Assembly (NCBI GenBank): GCA_964523405.1
Contig: CAZGAQ010000017.1
Span: forward strand, 1 to 64,000
Origin: CAZGAQ01 sp964523405
GTDB taxonomy: Bacteria; Planctomycetota; Phycisphaerae; UBA1845; Fen-1342
Direction of reading: 5' to 3'
Length of the DNA: 64,000 bases
Under the pieces are notes generated by a model that was not told the DNA's origin, ran no database searches, and worked only from the letters and a program-made list of their open reading frames with translations. Shown one piece after another: positions 52,374 through 61,067 of the stretch; positions within the stretch are counted from its first letter, which is position 1; each line of letters starts with the position of its first letter. Made by a program: the position numbers and the translations under genes.

Positions 52374-54047
52374 ATGAACCTGCTACTCGCGAATCTGTGG
52401 ATGCCCTCGGGGGCCGACCTGCGGCTGTTTGCGCCCGAGTTGATCCTGGTGGGCACGCTGGCGGCGATGCTTGTGCTGCCGCTGATCTTCGGGCGACGGA
52501 CGTACCTGCCGGCGCTCGTCACGCTGGTGGGGACGCTGCTGGCGGCGCTGGCGACGGCGTCGGTGGCGGTGCGCGTGGTCAGTGGTGGCGCGGGCGGCCT
52601 GACCCCGGCCGGCACGACGCCGATGCTGATCGCGGATCGGTTCACGGTCTTCTTCCATATGCTCATCTTCATGTTGTTGGTGCTCGTCACCTGGCTGTGG
52701 ATCGTGGGCACGGTGCAGCGCGAGTTGGGGCAAAGCCCGCGCGGGCCGGCGCCGGACGTCGGCTCGAATTCGACGACCAGCGGCACACCGGAGTTCTTCG
52801 TGCTGCTGGTGACGAGCGCGCTGGGCATGCTGCTGATGGTGAGCACGCTCAACCTGCTGGTACTGATCATCGCGATGGAAACGGCGTCCTTGCCGAGCTA
52901 CGCGATCGTGGCGAGCGATAAGCGATCGCGGCTGGGGGCCGAAGCGGCGCTCAAATACGTGACGTTCGGGGCGGCCGCAGCGGCGATCATGGTTTACGGC
53001 GTGTCGCTGCTGTACGGCCAATTCGGGACGCTCGACGTGCCGACGATGGTGGCGCAGCTGGCGCGCGGCAGCGGGGCAGTGGCGGCAGGGCCGGTGCTGT
53101 GGCTGGGGCTAGCGGCACTGGGGGCGGGGATTCTCTTCAAGATCGCGGCCGTGCCGATGCACCTGTGGTGTCCCGACGTGTTCGAGGGGGCGCCGACTGA
53201 GATCACAACGTGGCTGAGCATCGCGAGCAAGGCGGCCGGCCTGGGCGTGCTGCTGCGGCTGGTGACGGCGTTCTGCGCGGCGCCGGGGCTGGCGCCGATC
53301 GCGGAGCCGCTGACGTGGGCGGTGGGATTGCTGGCGGCGATTACCTGCACCGTGGGGAACCTGGCGGCGTTGCGGCAGGAAAGCGTCAAACGGACGTTGG
53401 CGTATTCTTCGATTGCGCACGCGGGGTACATGATGATGGCGGCGGCGATCCTCGTGCGCCCGGAGAGCTTTCGGACGGTCGACGCGCACGCGGGGCTGGC
53501 GGCCATTGTCGCATACCTGTTCGTGTACATGATCATGAATGTGGGGGCCTTCGGCGTGGCGGCCCTGGTGGCGTGGCAGACGGGGACGGACCATCTGTCG
53601 GCGTTCACCGGGCTGGGGCGGCGGGCGCCGGCGTTGGCCCTGCCGATGGCGATTTGCCTGTTCTCGCTGGTCGGCCTGCCGCCGTTGGGCGGGTTTGCGG
53701 CCAAGTGGTTCCTGATCCTGGCGCTGGGCAAGACGGCGAGCACGCAGCCGTGGCTGTGGGGGCTGATCGTGGTGGCGGTGGTGAACACGGCCATCAGCTT
53801 GTACTACTACGTGCGGATCATTCGGCAGATGTACCTGCGGGACGATGCGGCCTTGGGGCGGGTGCGAGCGCCGCTGGGCGGGCTGGCGATCGTCAATGCC
53901 TGCGCGGTGGCGCTGCTGGTGTTGGGCACAATCGGGTTCAGCAAGCTCGGGCACCAGGCGGAGGCACTGTCGTCCAACCTCTTCGATACGACGAGCGTGC
54001 AGGTCGTGCAGACGGCGGGCGACATCGCGGCGAGCGCGGGACGGTAG
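52374..54047 (+). CDS. nuoN: NADH-quinone oxidoreductase subunit N
   Basis: NuoN is the antiporter-like subunit nearest the quinone site. The product has 557 residues from the ATG at 52374; a GTG at 52347 would add nine residues. Typical motifs: NLLVLIIAMETASLPSYAIV (about residue 160, with the key Glu), FKIAAVPMHLWCPDVFEGAP (about 252, with the key Lys) and ESVKRTLAYSSIAHAGYMMM (about 338). A hydrophilic loop near residue 120 (GQSPRGPAPDVGSNST) makes it somewhat longer than usual. It is the last gene of the complex I operon; NuoE, NuoF and NuoG genes are not present before, within or after it in this window. Confidence 0.95.
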   Translation: MNLLLANLWMPSGADLRLFAPELILVGTLAAMLVLPLIFGRRTYLPALVTLVGTLLAALATASVAVRVVSGGAGGLTPAGTTPMLIADRFTVFFHMLIFMLLVLVTWLWIVGTVQRELGQSPRGPAPDVGSNSTTSGTPEFFVLLVTSALGMLLMVSTLNLLVLIIAMETASLPSYAIVASDKRSRLGAEAALKYVTFGAAAAAIMVYGVSLLYGQFGTLDVPTMVAQLARGSGAVAAGPVLWLGLAALGAGILFKIAAVPMHLWCPDVFEGAPTEITTWLSIASKAAGLGVLLRLVTAFCAAPGLAPIAEPLTWAVGLLAAITCTVGNLAALRQESVKRTLAYSSIAHAGYMMMAAAILVRPESFRTVDAHAGLAAIVAYLFVYMIMNVGAFGVAALVAWQTGTDHLSAFTGLGRRAPALALPMAICLFSLVGLPPLGGFAAKWFLILALGKTASTQPWLWGLIVVAVVNTAISLYYYVRIIRQMYLRDDAALGRVRAPLGGLAIVNACAVALLVLGTIGFSKLGHQAEALSSNLFDTTSVQVVQTAGDIAASAGR

Positions 54048-54127
54048 GAAAGCGGCGCGGCCTGAGGACGAGGGGCGGGCGCGTTGCACGGGGATGAGCG
54101 CGCCAGGCGCGAAATCCCGCTTTGTCC

Positions 54128-54156
54128 TTGACACACTTCGCCTGCTCGCGTACCGA
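54128..54156 (+). promoter_or_regulatory. Promoter candidate for livJ
   Basis: A perfect TTGACA (54128-54133), a 17-base spacer and a weak TACCGA (54151-54156) lie 31 bases before the livJ start codon. Confidence 0.5.
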
Positions 54157-54186
54157 AGCGATCTGTTCGTGCTAGGAGGATGGCCG

Positions 54187-55455
54187 ATGATTTCGGGTCG
54201 TGGATTTCCCCGTTTATTGGCGGGCGCTTGCACCATCGTCGTGGTCGCTAGTCTGGCCGGCTGTGACCAGAAGCCGGGCGGAGGAACGACGTCGGCGCCG
54301 GCGGGTGGGGCGGGTAGCGCGGCGGCCGGGGCGAGCAGCCAGGCCGGCGCTGCAGCAGCCGGCATCTCGAACACGAACGACACCGGCAGCGGGCCGATCC
54401 TGGTCGGCCACTATGCGTCGCTGACCGGCAATGAGGCGACGTGGGGCGTGTCCACGGACAACGGCGTGAAGCTCGCGGTGAAGGAGCAGAATGCGGCCGG
54501 GGGCATCAAGGGTCGCCAGATCAAACTCATCACGTATGACAACCAGGGTAGGCAGCAGGAATCCGCGACGGCCGTCACGCGGCTGATCACGCAGGACAAG
54601 GTGTGTGCGGTGCTGGGGGAGGTGGCATCATCGCGCTCGATGGCGGCCGGGCAGGTGTGTCAGCGCTATGGCGTGCCGATGATCTCGCCGTCGTCGACGA
54701 ACCCGCGCGTGACCGAGATCGGCGACATGATCTTCCGAGTCTGCTTCATCGATCCGTTCCAGGGCTACGTGTGCGCGAAGTTCGCCCGCGGTGAGCCGCT
54801 CAAGGCCCAGCGGGCCTGCACGCTGTACAACCGATCGCAGGCGTACTCAGCTGGTCTGAATGAGACGTTCAAGCAGCATTTTGCGGCCATGGGGGGCAAG
54901 ATTGTCGGTGAGCAGGCATACGGTGACGGCGACGCGGACTACTCGGCACAACTGACGACGATCCGCGACGCGAAGCCCGACGTAATCTTCATCCCCGGCT
55001 ACTACACCGAGGTCATCAACATCGCGGTGCAGGCGCGGCGGTTGGGCATCACGCAGCCGCTCTTGGGCGGGGACGGCTGGGATGCGGAGGACCTCAAGAA
55101 CGCGGGCACGGCGCTGGACGGCTGCTTCTACTCCAATCACTATTCGGAGCAGGAGACGCGGCCCGCGGTGCAGGAATTCGTGCAGCGGTACAAGGCGGAG
55201 TTCGGCAGCATTCCGGACGGCATGGCGGCGACCGGGTATGACTCCGCGAAGATGCTGTTCGACGGAATGCAGCGGGCGAAGTCGCTGAGCGGGCGCGACC
55301 TGGCGGGGGCGCTGGCGGCGACGGAGGACCTCGCGCTGGTGACCGGCGTGATCACGATGGACGCCCACCGCGACGCCCGCAAGCCGGCCGTCATCCTGCG
55401 GCTGCAGGGTGGCAAGCCGTACTACTTAACGACCATTGAGCCGGCGGGCGAGTAG
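54187..55455 (+). CDS. livJ: Branched-chain amino-acid ABC transporter, substrate-binding lipoprotein
   Basis: The product has 422 residues. The ATG at 54187 has AGGAGGA six bases upstream and a promoter-like pair before it. The signal sequence ends VVVASLAGC, a canonical lipobox, followed by a Gly/Ala/Ser linker of about 45 residues. The mature domain is a type I periplasmic binding protein of the LivJ family (Peripla_BP_6): ILVGHYASLTGNEATWG, NAAGGIKGRQIKLITYDNQG, GVPMISPSSTNPRVTE and YDSAKMLFDGM. Such proteins bind leucine, isoleucine, valine or related ligands; the ligand here is inferred only from the family. Permease genes livH and livM follow; the ATPases do not. Confidence 0.9.
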   Translation: MISGRGFPRLLAGACTIVVVASLAGCDQKPGGGTTSAPAGGAGSAAAGASSQAGAAAAGISNTNDTGSGPILVGHYASLTGNEATWGVSTDNGVKLAVKEQNAAGGIKGRQIKLITYDNQGRQQESATAVTRLITQDKVCAVLGEVASSRSMAAGQVCQRYGVPMISPSSTNPRVTEIGDMIFRVCFIDPFQGYVCAKFARGEPLKAQRACTLYNRSQAYSAGLNETFKQHFAAMGGKIVGEQAYGDGDADYSAQLTTIRDAKPDVIFIPGYYTEVINIAVQARRLGITQPLLGGDGWDAEDLKNAGTALDGCFYSNHYSEQETRPAVQEFVQRYKAEFGSIPDGMAATGYDSAKMLFDGMQRAKSLSGRDLAGALAATEDLALVTGVITMDAHRDARKPAVILRLQGGKPYYLTTIEPAGE

Positions 55456-55581
55456 GCTGCGCACGCTTCACCGCGAAGGACGCGCAGGGCACGAAGGAAG
55501 AGAGAGAAGAAGAGCCGGGCAGACGAGGGGCCTGTCGGGCGGGGTTGTGAACGCTCGGGCAGCGAGGAGTGAGTTCCGGAC
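55456..55581. repeat. Spacer with a gaaggacgcg-type repeat
   Basis: It contains cttcaccgcgaaggacgcgc followed by cagggcacgaaggaagagag, a dispersed intergenic repeat of a type common in environmental genomes. AGGAG (55565-55569) precedes the livH start by 12 bases. Confidence 0.5.
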
Positions 55582-56520
55582 TTGACCAAGCTGATCCAGA
55601 CGCTGATGGACGGAACGGCCGTGGGGGGGCTGTACGCGCTCATCGCGCTGGGCTACACGATGGTGTACGGAATCCTGAAGTTCATCAACTTCGCCCATAG
55701 CGACGTGTTCGTGCTGGGAGCGCTGCTGTCGTGGGTGTGCGCGGTCAAGCTGCTCGGCGTGGCGGCACTGCCCGGCGGACCGCCACCGGCGTGGTGGGTC
55801 GGGCCGGTCGTGCTGCTGGCAGCGATGGCGGCTTGTGGTGGGGTGGGGTATATCGTTGAGCGCTTTGCGTACAAGCCGCTGCGCAACGCGCCGCGGCTGA
55901 ACGTGCTGATCACGGCCATCGGCGTGTCGCTGCTGCTGCAGAACACGGGGCAGCTCCGGCCGCTCTTCGGGCCGTATACGCGGGCGATGCCGCGGATGGT
56001 GCCCGACGTAGGGTTGGCGGAATTCGCCGGCGTCCGCGTGCCCCTGGTGGATGTCGTCGTTCTCGGCACGGCCATCGTGCTCATGCTCGCGCTGGAATGG
56101 TTGGTATTTCGGACCAAGCTCGGCCGCGGCATGCGGGCGGTGTCGTACAACACGCAGACTGCGGCCTTGATGGGGATCAACGTTAACCGGGTGATCTCGT
56201 TTACCTTCGTGCTCGGCTCGGCGCTGGCGGCGGCGGCGGGCTTCTTGTACGGCATGAAGTATCCGGCCGGTCTCAAGCAGCCGGCCGACACCTCGTGGGT
56301 GATGCTGGGGCTGAAGGCGTTCGTGGCGGCTGTGGTAGGAGGCATTGGGAACGTCCGCGGGGCCATGCTGGGTGGGCTCTTGATTGGGCTGCTGGAGTTC
56401 GTCGGGGCGGCGTACATCAGCGCGCTGTACCGCGACGTCTACGTATTCGTGTTGCTCATTGTCGTGCTACTGGTCCGGCCGACCGGACTGCTCGGGCGAG
56501 CCGCGGTGGAGAAGGTTTAG
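55582..56520 (+). CDS. livH: Branched-chain amino-acid ABC transporter permease LivH
   Basis: LivH is one of the two membrane subunits that form the transport channel. The product has 312 residues. The start is TTG at 55582. Eight hydrophobic segments are present. Family phrases: DGTAVGGLYALIALGYTMVY (about residue 9), ILKFINFAHSDVFVLGA and MRAVSYNTQTAALMGINVNR, the cytoplasmic EAA-like loop that contacts the ATPase. Another is AAVVGGIGNVRGAMLGGLLI near the end. livM follows after 56 bases. The contact loop is intact, so the partner ATPases must be encoded elsewhere if the transporter works. Confidence 0.92.
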   Translation: MTKLIQTLMDGTAVGGLYALIALGYTMVYGILKFINFAHSDVFVLGALLSWVCAVKLLGVAALPGGPPPAWWVGPVVLLAAMAACGGVGYIVERFAYKPLRNAPRLNVLITAIGVSLLLQNTGQLRPLFGPYTRAMPRMVPDVGLAEFAGVRVPLVDVVVLGTAIVLMLALEWLVFRTKLGRGMRAVSYNTQTAALMGINVNRVISFTFVLGSALAAAAGFLYGMKYPAGLKQPADTSWVMLGLKAFVAAVVGGIGNVRGAMLGGLLIGLLEFVGAAYISALYRDVYVFVLLIVVLLVRPTGLLGRAAVEKV

Positions 56521-56576
56521 CGCGCGACGCGATGCAGCGCCCGCGTCGGGCGCACCAGAGAGGGTGTTTGCGAACG

Positions 56577-57701
56577 ATGGCCGAAACGCCGCTGCGACTA
56601 GAACTGCATCCGCCGCCGGTTTGGACGGTGGTACCTCGCAATGCAGCGCCACTGGCGGTCGGGATCGTGCTGGCCGCGCTGCTGCACTTTGTCGTACAAC
56701 CGATGAGTGGGGCTTTTGCGACCAAGCTGCTGCTGGACATCGGCATCAACGTGATCTTGGCGGTCTCGCTGACGCTGGTGAACGGCTTCACGGGGCAGTT
56801 CTCGATCGGGCACGCGGGGTTCATGGCGTTGGGCGGGTACGTCGGGGCGGCCGTGACGTACTACGGTTCGTACCGCCTGTTCGGGGATGCGGCGTTCCAC
56901 GGCGGGCTGTTGAGTTCGGCCGTCGGCGGAGCGCTGCCGCTGCTCACGCTCGGCGACGCGCTGTTCCTCGGCGGGTGCCTGGCGGGCGGGCTCGTGGCCG
57001 CGGCCGCGGGATACGTGGTGGGGCTGCCGTCGCTGCGGCTGCGCGGGGATTACCTGGCCATCGTGACACTCGGCTTTGGCGAGATCGTCAAGGTGATCAT
57101 TCAGAGCTCGCGTGACCAGCTCTGGTCCGCCAGGGAGATCGCCGCCACGTCGCTACCGGGGCTGTTCACGCACCTGGGCGGGGCCCTGGGCTTTGCGGGT
57201 GTGCCGTATTACACCACCCTCTTCTGGGTGTACCTGTTCGTCGCGCTCACGCTGCTGGCGGCGTACCGGATCAAACGCTCGAGCTACGGCCGGGCGTTTC
57301 TTTCGATTCGCGAGGATGAAATTGCGGCCGAGGCGATGGGGGTGCACACGACAAGATACAAGGTACGGGCGTTCGTGCTGGCGGCGTTCTTCGCGGGGCT
57401 GGGCGGCGTGCTGTACGCGCACCTGATCAATGGCTCGATCAACGCCGGCGAACTGGGATTTCAGAAGTCTTTCGATCTGGTCATCATGGTCGTGCTGGGG
57501 GGGATGGGGTCGGTGTCGGGCTCGGTGCTCGCGGCGATCCTGCTGACGATCCTGCCGGAGGGCCTGCGCTTCGTGGCCGAGTACCGGATGATCATCTATT
57601 CACTGGCGCTGATTGTGATGATGATCGTGCGGCCGCAGGGGCTGTTCGGGCTGCACGAGATTTGGGACTTACGGCTGCCGCGGGCGGCGCGCAAAAACTA
57701 G
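56577..57701 (+). CDS. livM: Branched-chain amino-acid ABC transporter permease LivM
   Basis: LivM is the second membrane subunit. The product has 374 residues from the ATG at 56577. The ribosome site is weak (AGAGAGGG 14 bases upstream). Family features: LLLDIGINVILAVSLTLVNG (about residue 43), GFTGQFSIGHAGFMALGGYV (about 64), LRLRGDYLAIVTLGFGEIVK and the ATPase-contact loop YGRAFLSIREDEIAAEAMGV (about 238). The C-terminus is VRPQGLFGLHEIWDL. No LivG or LivF gene follows: the next gene is a cyclophilin on the other strand. Confidence 0.92.
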   Translation: MAETPLRLELHPPPVWTVVPRNAAPLAVGIVLAALLHFVVQPMSGAFATKLLLDIGINVILAVSLTLVNGFTGQFSIGHAGFMALGGYVGAAVTYYGSYRLFGDAAFHGGLLSSAVGGALPLLTLGDALFLGGCLAGGLVAAAAGYVVGLPSLRLRGDYLAIVTLGFGEIVKVIIQSSRDQLWSAREIAATSLPGLFTHLGGALGFAGVPYYTTLFWVYLFVALTLLAAYRIKRSSYGRAFLSIREDEIAAEAMGVHTTRYKVRAFVLAAFFAGLGGVLYAHLINGSINAGELGFQKSFDLVIMVVLGGMGSVSGSVLAAILLTILPEGLRFVAEYRMIIYSLALIVMMIVRPQGLFGLHEIWDLRLPRAARKN

Positions 57702-57724
57702 CGCGGCCGACAGGCGGCCGCGCT
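57700..57724. terminator. Stem-loop at the end of livM
   Basis: AGCGCGGCCG (57700-57709) pairs with CGGCCGCGCT (57715-57724) around a five-base loop; it overlaps the livM stop codon. No T run follows, so it is a weak terminator candidate. Confidence 0.45.
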
Positions 57725-57761
57725 GGGGAGAAATCAGCGTGTTGAGCGGCGGTGCGCGGGA

Positions 57762-58994
57762 TTACGGGGTGGTGGTCACGCGCCGAGCGGTCCGCAGGAT
57801 CACGTCCGTGACAGGCACGTCCTGAAAACCGCTGCGGGTTTCCGTCTCGACGGTCGCGATGCGATCGATCACGTCCATGCCCTCAACGACCGTGCCGAAC
57901 ACGGCATAGCCGCCATTGGTGGGGTAATCCAGGCCGGTGTTGTCCTTCAGGTTCACGTACCACTGGGACGTGGCGGAATCAACGTCACTCGTGCGGGCCA
58001 TCGCGACGGAGGCGCGGACGTTCTTCAGGCCGTTGCTGGCCTCGTTCTTGATGGCGGAGTGGGTTTCCTTCTGCGTCAGGCCGGGGAGGAAGCCGCCGCC
58101 CTGGACGACGAAGTTGGGAATGACGCGGTGGAAGATCGTGCCGTCGTAGAAGCCCTCGTCCACGTACTTGAGGAAGTTGGCTGTGGAGATGGGGGCCTTC
58201 TCCGGATTGAGCTCGATCGTGAAGTCGCCCATCGACGTGGAAATCTTCACACGGCGATCGCTCGTGTTCGGGTCGCGGACGGTTACCTTCGTCCGGTCCG
58301 TCACTGTGCGGCTGACCGAGTCGGTGATCCGCAGTTCAAAGACCAGGGCGTTCTCCCCGTCGGCGTTGTAGGCCGGAGCGGTGAACGTGGGCTTGGAGAC
58401 ATCCGTGGCACTGAGCGCGACGGTCGTGCCGCTGACCTGGCGCCAGGCGTAGGTCAGTTGCTTGCCGGTGCTCGCGGAGCCGTTCAGTGTGACGGTGGCG
58501 GCCGGCAGAACGGTCTGGTTGTCGCCGGCGTCGGCGACCGGACCGGCTGCGCCGGCTGAGGTGCCGCCGGAGACGTTGGTGTAGTCATAGGGCTTGTAAT
58601 CGGGGTCCACGGCCACGGTGACACGTGCTTCCGCCCGGCCGACGGCGCCCGCTTCGTCATAGGAATTGACCAGGAAGACGAGTGTCTGCTGCGTGGCCAG
58701 CGAGGGGGCGACAAAGCTGGCCTGGGCCTGTTCCGCCTGGGTGATCGGGACGCCGGGGCCGCCGATTTGCAGCCAGGCGTAACTGATGGTGCCGCTGTCC
58801 GCGTTGGCCGTGGCCGCGGCGGTCAGTTGGACGGTGTCCCCCACGCTGGCGGTCGCTACGGCGGTGGCGGTGGTGACCAGGCTGCCGCGTTCGGTGGGTA
58901 CCACATCGACCGGGCCATCCGTGGAAGGGCAGCCGAAAGGTGCCAGGGGGGCCAGTGATACGACGGCGAGGACGAAGAGATTCAGCCGGACCAC
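57762..58994 (-). CDS. Cyclophilin-type peptidyl-prolyl isomerase lipoprotein
   Basis: The product has 410 residues. The GTG at 58994 was chosen because GGAGGA lies eight bases upstream and it starts directly before a signal sequence (LNLFVLAVVSLAPLAPFGC) with a likely lipid-modified Cys. Two Ig/PKD-like domains follow (about residues 30-120 and 135-235): SVGDTVQLTAAATANADSGT and AGDNQTVLPAATVTLNGSAS. The cyclophilin domain occupies about 245-400: GDFTIELNPEKAPISTANFL, DGTIFHRVIPNFVVQGGGF and TNGGYAVFGTVVEGMDVID. Cyclophilins catalyse proline cis-trans isomerisation and help fold exported proteins. The membrane-anchored form with Ig-like spacers is less common and suggests a role at the cell surface. 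Confidence 0.87.
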   Translation of the reverse strand: MVRLNLFVLAVVSLAPLAPFGCPSTDGPVDVVPTERGSLVTTATAVATASVGDTVQLTAAATANADSGTISYAWLQIGGPGVPITQAEQAQASFVAPSLATQQTLVFLVNSYDEAGAVGRAEARVTVAVDPDYKPYDYTNVSGGTSAGAAGPVADAGDNQTVLPAATVTLNGSASTGKQLTYAWRQVSGTTVALSATDVSKPTFTAPAYNADGENALVFELRITDSVSRTVTDRTKVTVRDPNTSDRRVKISTSMGDFTIELNPEKAPISTANFLKYVDEGFYDGTIFHRVIPNFVVQGGGFLPGLTQKETHSAIKNEASNGLKNVRASVAMARTSDVDSATSQWYVNLKDNTGLDYPTNGGYAVFGTVVEGMDVIDRIATVETETRSGFQDVPVTDVILRTARRVTTTP

Positions 58995-59116
58995 GGCGAG
59001 ACTCCTCCGCTGTTTGCGCGCTCCCCATCCGTGAGGAACGGCACTGCGCAACCTAACTCATTGTATCCATTGTAACAAGGGCGCCGCGCCGGGCAGCGCA
59101 AAATCCTCGCGGGGGG

Positions 59117-59362
59117 CTAGCCGCGGGCCTCCCGGTGCTCCGCCAACCAGGCCATCTGGATGGCCTCGAGCCGTTTCTCGTTGCTGGCCTGCGGGTCGTC
59201 GCCAAACTCCGGCAGCCCGCACACCCAACGATGCAGGTCCGTGAATCGGACCGTCAGCGGGTCCACGTCCGGGAACTGTTCTTGCAGGGCCAGACCGATG
59301 TCTTCCGTATCCTGCCAGGTCAATTTGTGGGCCACCAGACACCTCGCGGGAAGATGGGCCAT
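59117..59362 (-). CDS. iscX: Fe-S cluster assembly protein IscX
   Basis: IscX is a small acidic protein that binds the cysteine desulfurase IscS and iron and modulates Fe-S cluster assembly. The product has 81 residues from the ATG at 59362; an in-frame GTG at 59335 gives 72 residues, nearer the usual 64-66. The family signature is unmistakable: LTWQDTEDIGLALQEQFPDV, then LTVRFTDLHRWVCGLPEF and DDPQASNEKRLEAIQMAWL. In many proteobacteria iscX ends the isc operon; here it is alone, divergent from a ferredoxin gene by 138 bases, and no other isc gene is in the window. Confidence 0.92.
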   Translation of the reverse strand: MAHLPARCLVAHKLTWQDTEDIGLALQEQFPDVDPLTVRFTDLHRWVCGLPEFGDDPQASNEKRLEAIQMAWLAEHREARG

Positions 59363-59417
59363 ACTCGTCCCCCTGATGTGGTAGTCACGTGGACCGCCCC
59401 GGTCAAGCGGGCGCGGA

Positions 59418-59445
59418 TTGCCGCCGCGGACCGCCCGCCTATAAT
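59418..59445 (+). promoter_or_regulatory. Promoter for the ferredoxin gene
   Basis: TTGCCG (59418-59423), a 16-base spacer and a perfect TATAAT (59440-59445) lie 55 bases upstream of the start codon at 59501. Confidence 0.6.
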
Positions 59446-59500
59446 CCCGTGCTCACGCGGGCTGGGCCAGCCCGGATGGAATTCCTGGAAGGAGTTGGGC

Positions 59501-59770
59501 GTGCCGCACTTTATTACGCAAGCGTGCATTGGCGTGAAGGATGGCAGTTGCGTGGCGGTCTGCCCGGTCGACTGCATCCATCCGCGCAAGGACGAGCCCG
59601 AGTTCGCGACGGCCGAGATGCTCTACATCAACCCGGAGACGTGCATCGATTGCGGCCTGTGCGTCGACGAGTGTCCGGTGAAGGCCATCTTCTCGGAAGA
59701 CGACCTGCCCGAGAACCTGGAGGCGTTCATCGCGCGCAACGCGGCGTACTATGAGAAGAGCGGGGCCTAG
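59501..59770 (+). CDS. 7Fe ferredoxin, FdxA-like
   Basis: The product has 89 residues. The GTG at 59501 has AAGGAG six bases upstream and a good promoter. The first Cys set CIGVKDGSCVAVCPVDC has the C-x7-C-x3-C-P spacing of the 3Fe-4S site in seven-iron ferredoxins; the non-ligand second Cys of typical FdxA is Val here. The second set CIDCGLCVDECP binds a 4Fe-4S cluster. The ending AIFSEDDLPENLEAFIARNA is also FdxA-like. It is an electron carrier; one attractive but unproven partner is the NuoEFG-less complex I encoded 5 kb away. Its stop codon shares CTAG with the stop codon of the convergent gene. Confidence 0.88.
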   Translation: MPHFITQACIGVKDGSCVAVCPVDCIHPRKDEPEFATAEMLYINPETCIDCGLCVDECPVKAIFSEDDLPENLEAFIARNAAYYEKSGA

Positions 59771-60861
59771 GGTTTCGTGTCGGCGTTGGGGTCGCTCGGC
59801 GGCTCCGCGTCCGGGTTCTCCCGGAGCGGGAAGCCATCGTTGACCGCCGCCTGCAGCAGCGTCCCCCACTTTTCCCATTCCAGCTTCATCCCGGCGCGGT
59901 CGCGCTTGCGCATGGCGTCCATCACGGCCGGCGCCTGCTTGGGGCCCAGTAGGGCGCCGAGTAGCCGTTCGCCGACGAGCACGAGGCGTTCCACGGCGTC
60001 CCGGTTCTCCACTTGCGTGCGGTTCGTCGCCTTGTCCGTGACCTCGTAGAGCTTCTTGGCGGGCGAGCGGTATTCCTCCACGGCGTAGCGCACCATCGCT
60101 GCCGTGGACGTCGTCAACCGCTTCTTTTCATCGTCGCTCAGGTTCTTAAGCTGCTTCTCCGCGAGTGCCAACCCGGCGTCGTCGGCTCCCAGAGCCGGCA
60201 CGTCGCCGCGGGCCGCATACAGCCGCGCCCGACCCTCCAGCAGTTCCAGCAGCGCTGTTTGCGCCGGTTTGAGATCCGGCGGCGTGGGCAAGTCTGCGTA
60301 GGCCAGGGCCCCGTAGATACTGCGCAGCGTGTCGCGCGAGCGCTCCTTCTTGCCCGCCTCGCGCAACGCGTTCACCACGGTGCCGTACGCCGGCGCAGCG
60401 GCCGCGATTCTGGGGCGCAGACTGCGCAGACCGATGGCGGCGGCCGCCCGGACACCCACGCGCTCGTCCTGCAGGGCCTCGAGCAAGACGGGGTGTGCTT
60501 CGAGCGCGTTGAACGTGCCGAGCACGGTGAGCAGACGCGTGGCCGGCTCCAGCTCGGCCTTCTTGGCGGCTGAGCCGAAGATGTCGCTGCACGCTGCCAG
60601 ATAGGCCTGCTTGAAGAGCTCGTTGCCCGTGTAGCCGGAGCGCAACGCGGCGCCGGCCGCGCGAGACGCGGTGGCGTCCGAGCCCAGGAGCTCGCCGACC
60701 CGTTCGGTGACGAACGTGCGGATCTGGGCACGGTCCTCGTCCGTGAGTTCCGTCTTCGTCCGCAGCGCGGCCAGGGCGTCGGTCGCGGTTTGGGCGTGCA
60801 GCGCCGTGGCCGCGGGCAACAGGGTGATGAGGGTGGCGAAGGCGAAGCGGTGCATCTTCAT
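59767..60861 (-). CDS. Secreted helical protein, HEAT-like
   Basis: The product has 364 residues. The ATG at 60861 has GGAGA eight bases upstream and gives a signal peptide (FATLITLLPAATALHAQ). The rest is helical. The central part (about residues 100-190) reads like HEAT-type repeats: LTVLGTFNALEAHPVLLEAL, QDERVGVRAAAAIGLRSLRP and a following similar pair. The C-terminal third is charged. No catalytic motif is seen; a scaffold role in the periplasm is likely. Stops of this gene and the ferredoxin gene overlap in a single CTAG (59767-59770). Confidence 0.7.
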   Translation of the reverse strand: MKMHRFAFATLITLLPAATALHAQTATDALAALRTKTELTDEDRAQIRTFVTERVGELLGSDATASRAAGAALRSGYTGNELFKQAYLAACSDIFGSAAKKAELEPATRLLTVLGTFNALEAHPVLLEALQDERVGVRAAAAIGLRSLRPRIAAAAPAYGTVVNALREAGKKERSRDTLRSIYGALAYADLPTPPDLKPAQTALLELLEGRARLYAARGDVPALGADDAGLALAEKQLKNLSDDEKKRLTTSTAAMVRYAVEEYRSPAKKLYEVTDKATNRTQVENRDAVERLVLVGERLLGALLGPKQAPAVMDAMRKRDRAGMKLEWEKWGTLLQAAVNDGFPLRENPDAEPPSDPNADTKP

Positions 60862-60993
60862 CAGCGGGGTCTCCACGAGCCCGTTATCCGCCAACGGGGC
60901 GAGGCGATTGTAGCGGACGGGAGCGCTGCCCGCCAAGGGCGGGCGCACGGCGAGGGCCGCGGCGGGCCGTTCCTGGGGAGGGGCGAGAAATGC

Positions 60994-61024
60994 TTGACGC
61001 GCCCGCCGGCGGCCGTTTTATAAT
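60994..61024 (+). promoter_or_regulatory. Promoter candidate for clpS
   Basis: TTGACG (60994-60999) and a perfect TATAAT (61019-61024), spaced by 19 bases, which is longer than ideal. clpS starts 44 bases downstream. Confidence 0.5.
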
Positions 61025-61067
61025 TCGGGTAGAAGCGTATGGGGTGTAGTCGCTTTCCGAGGCCGGC

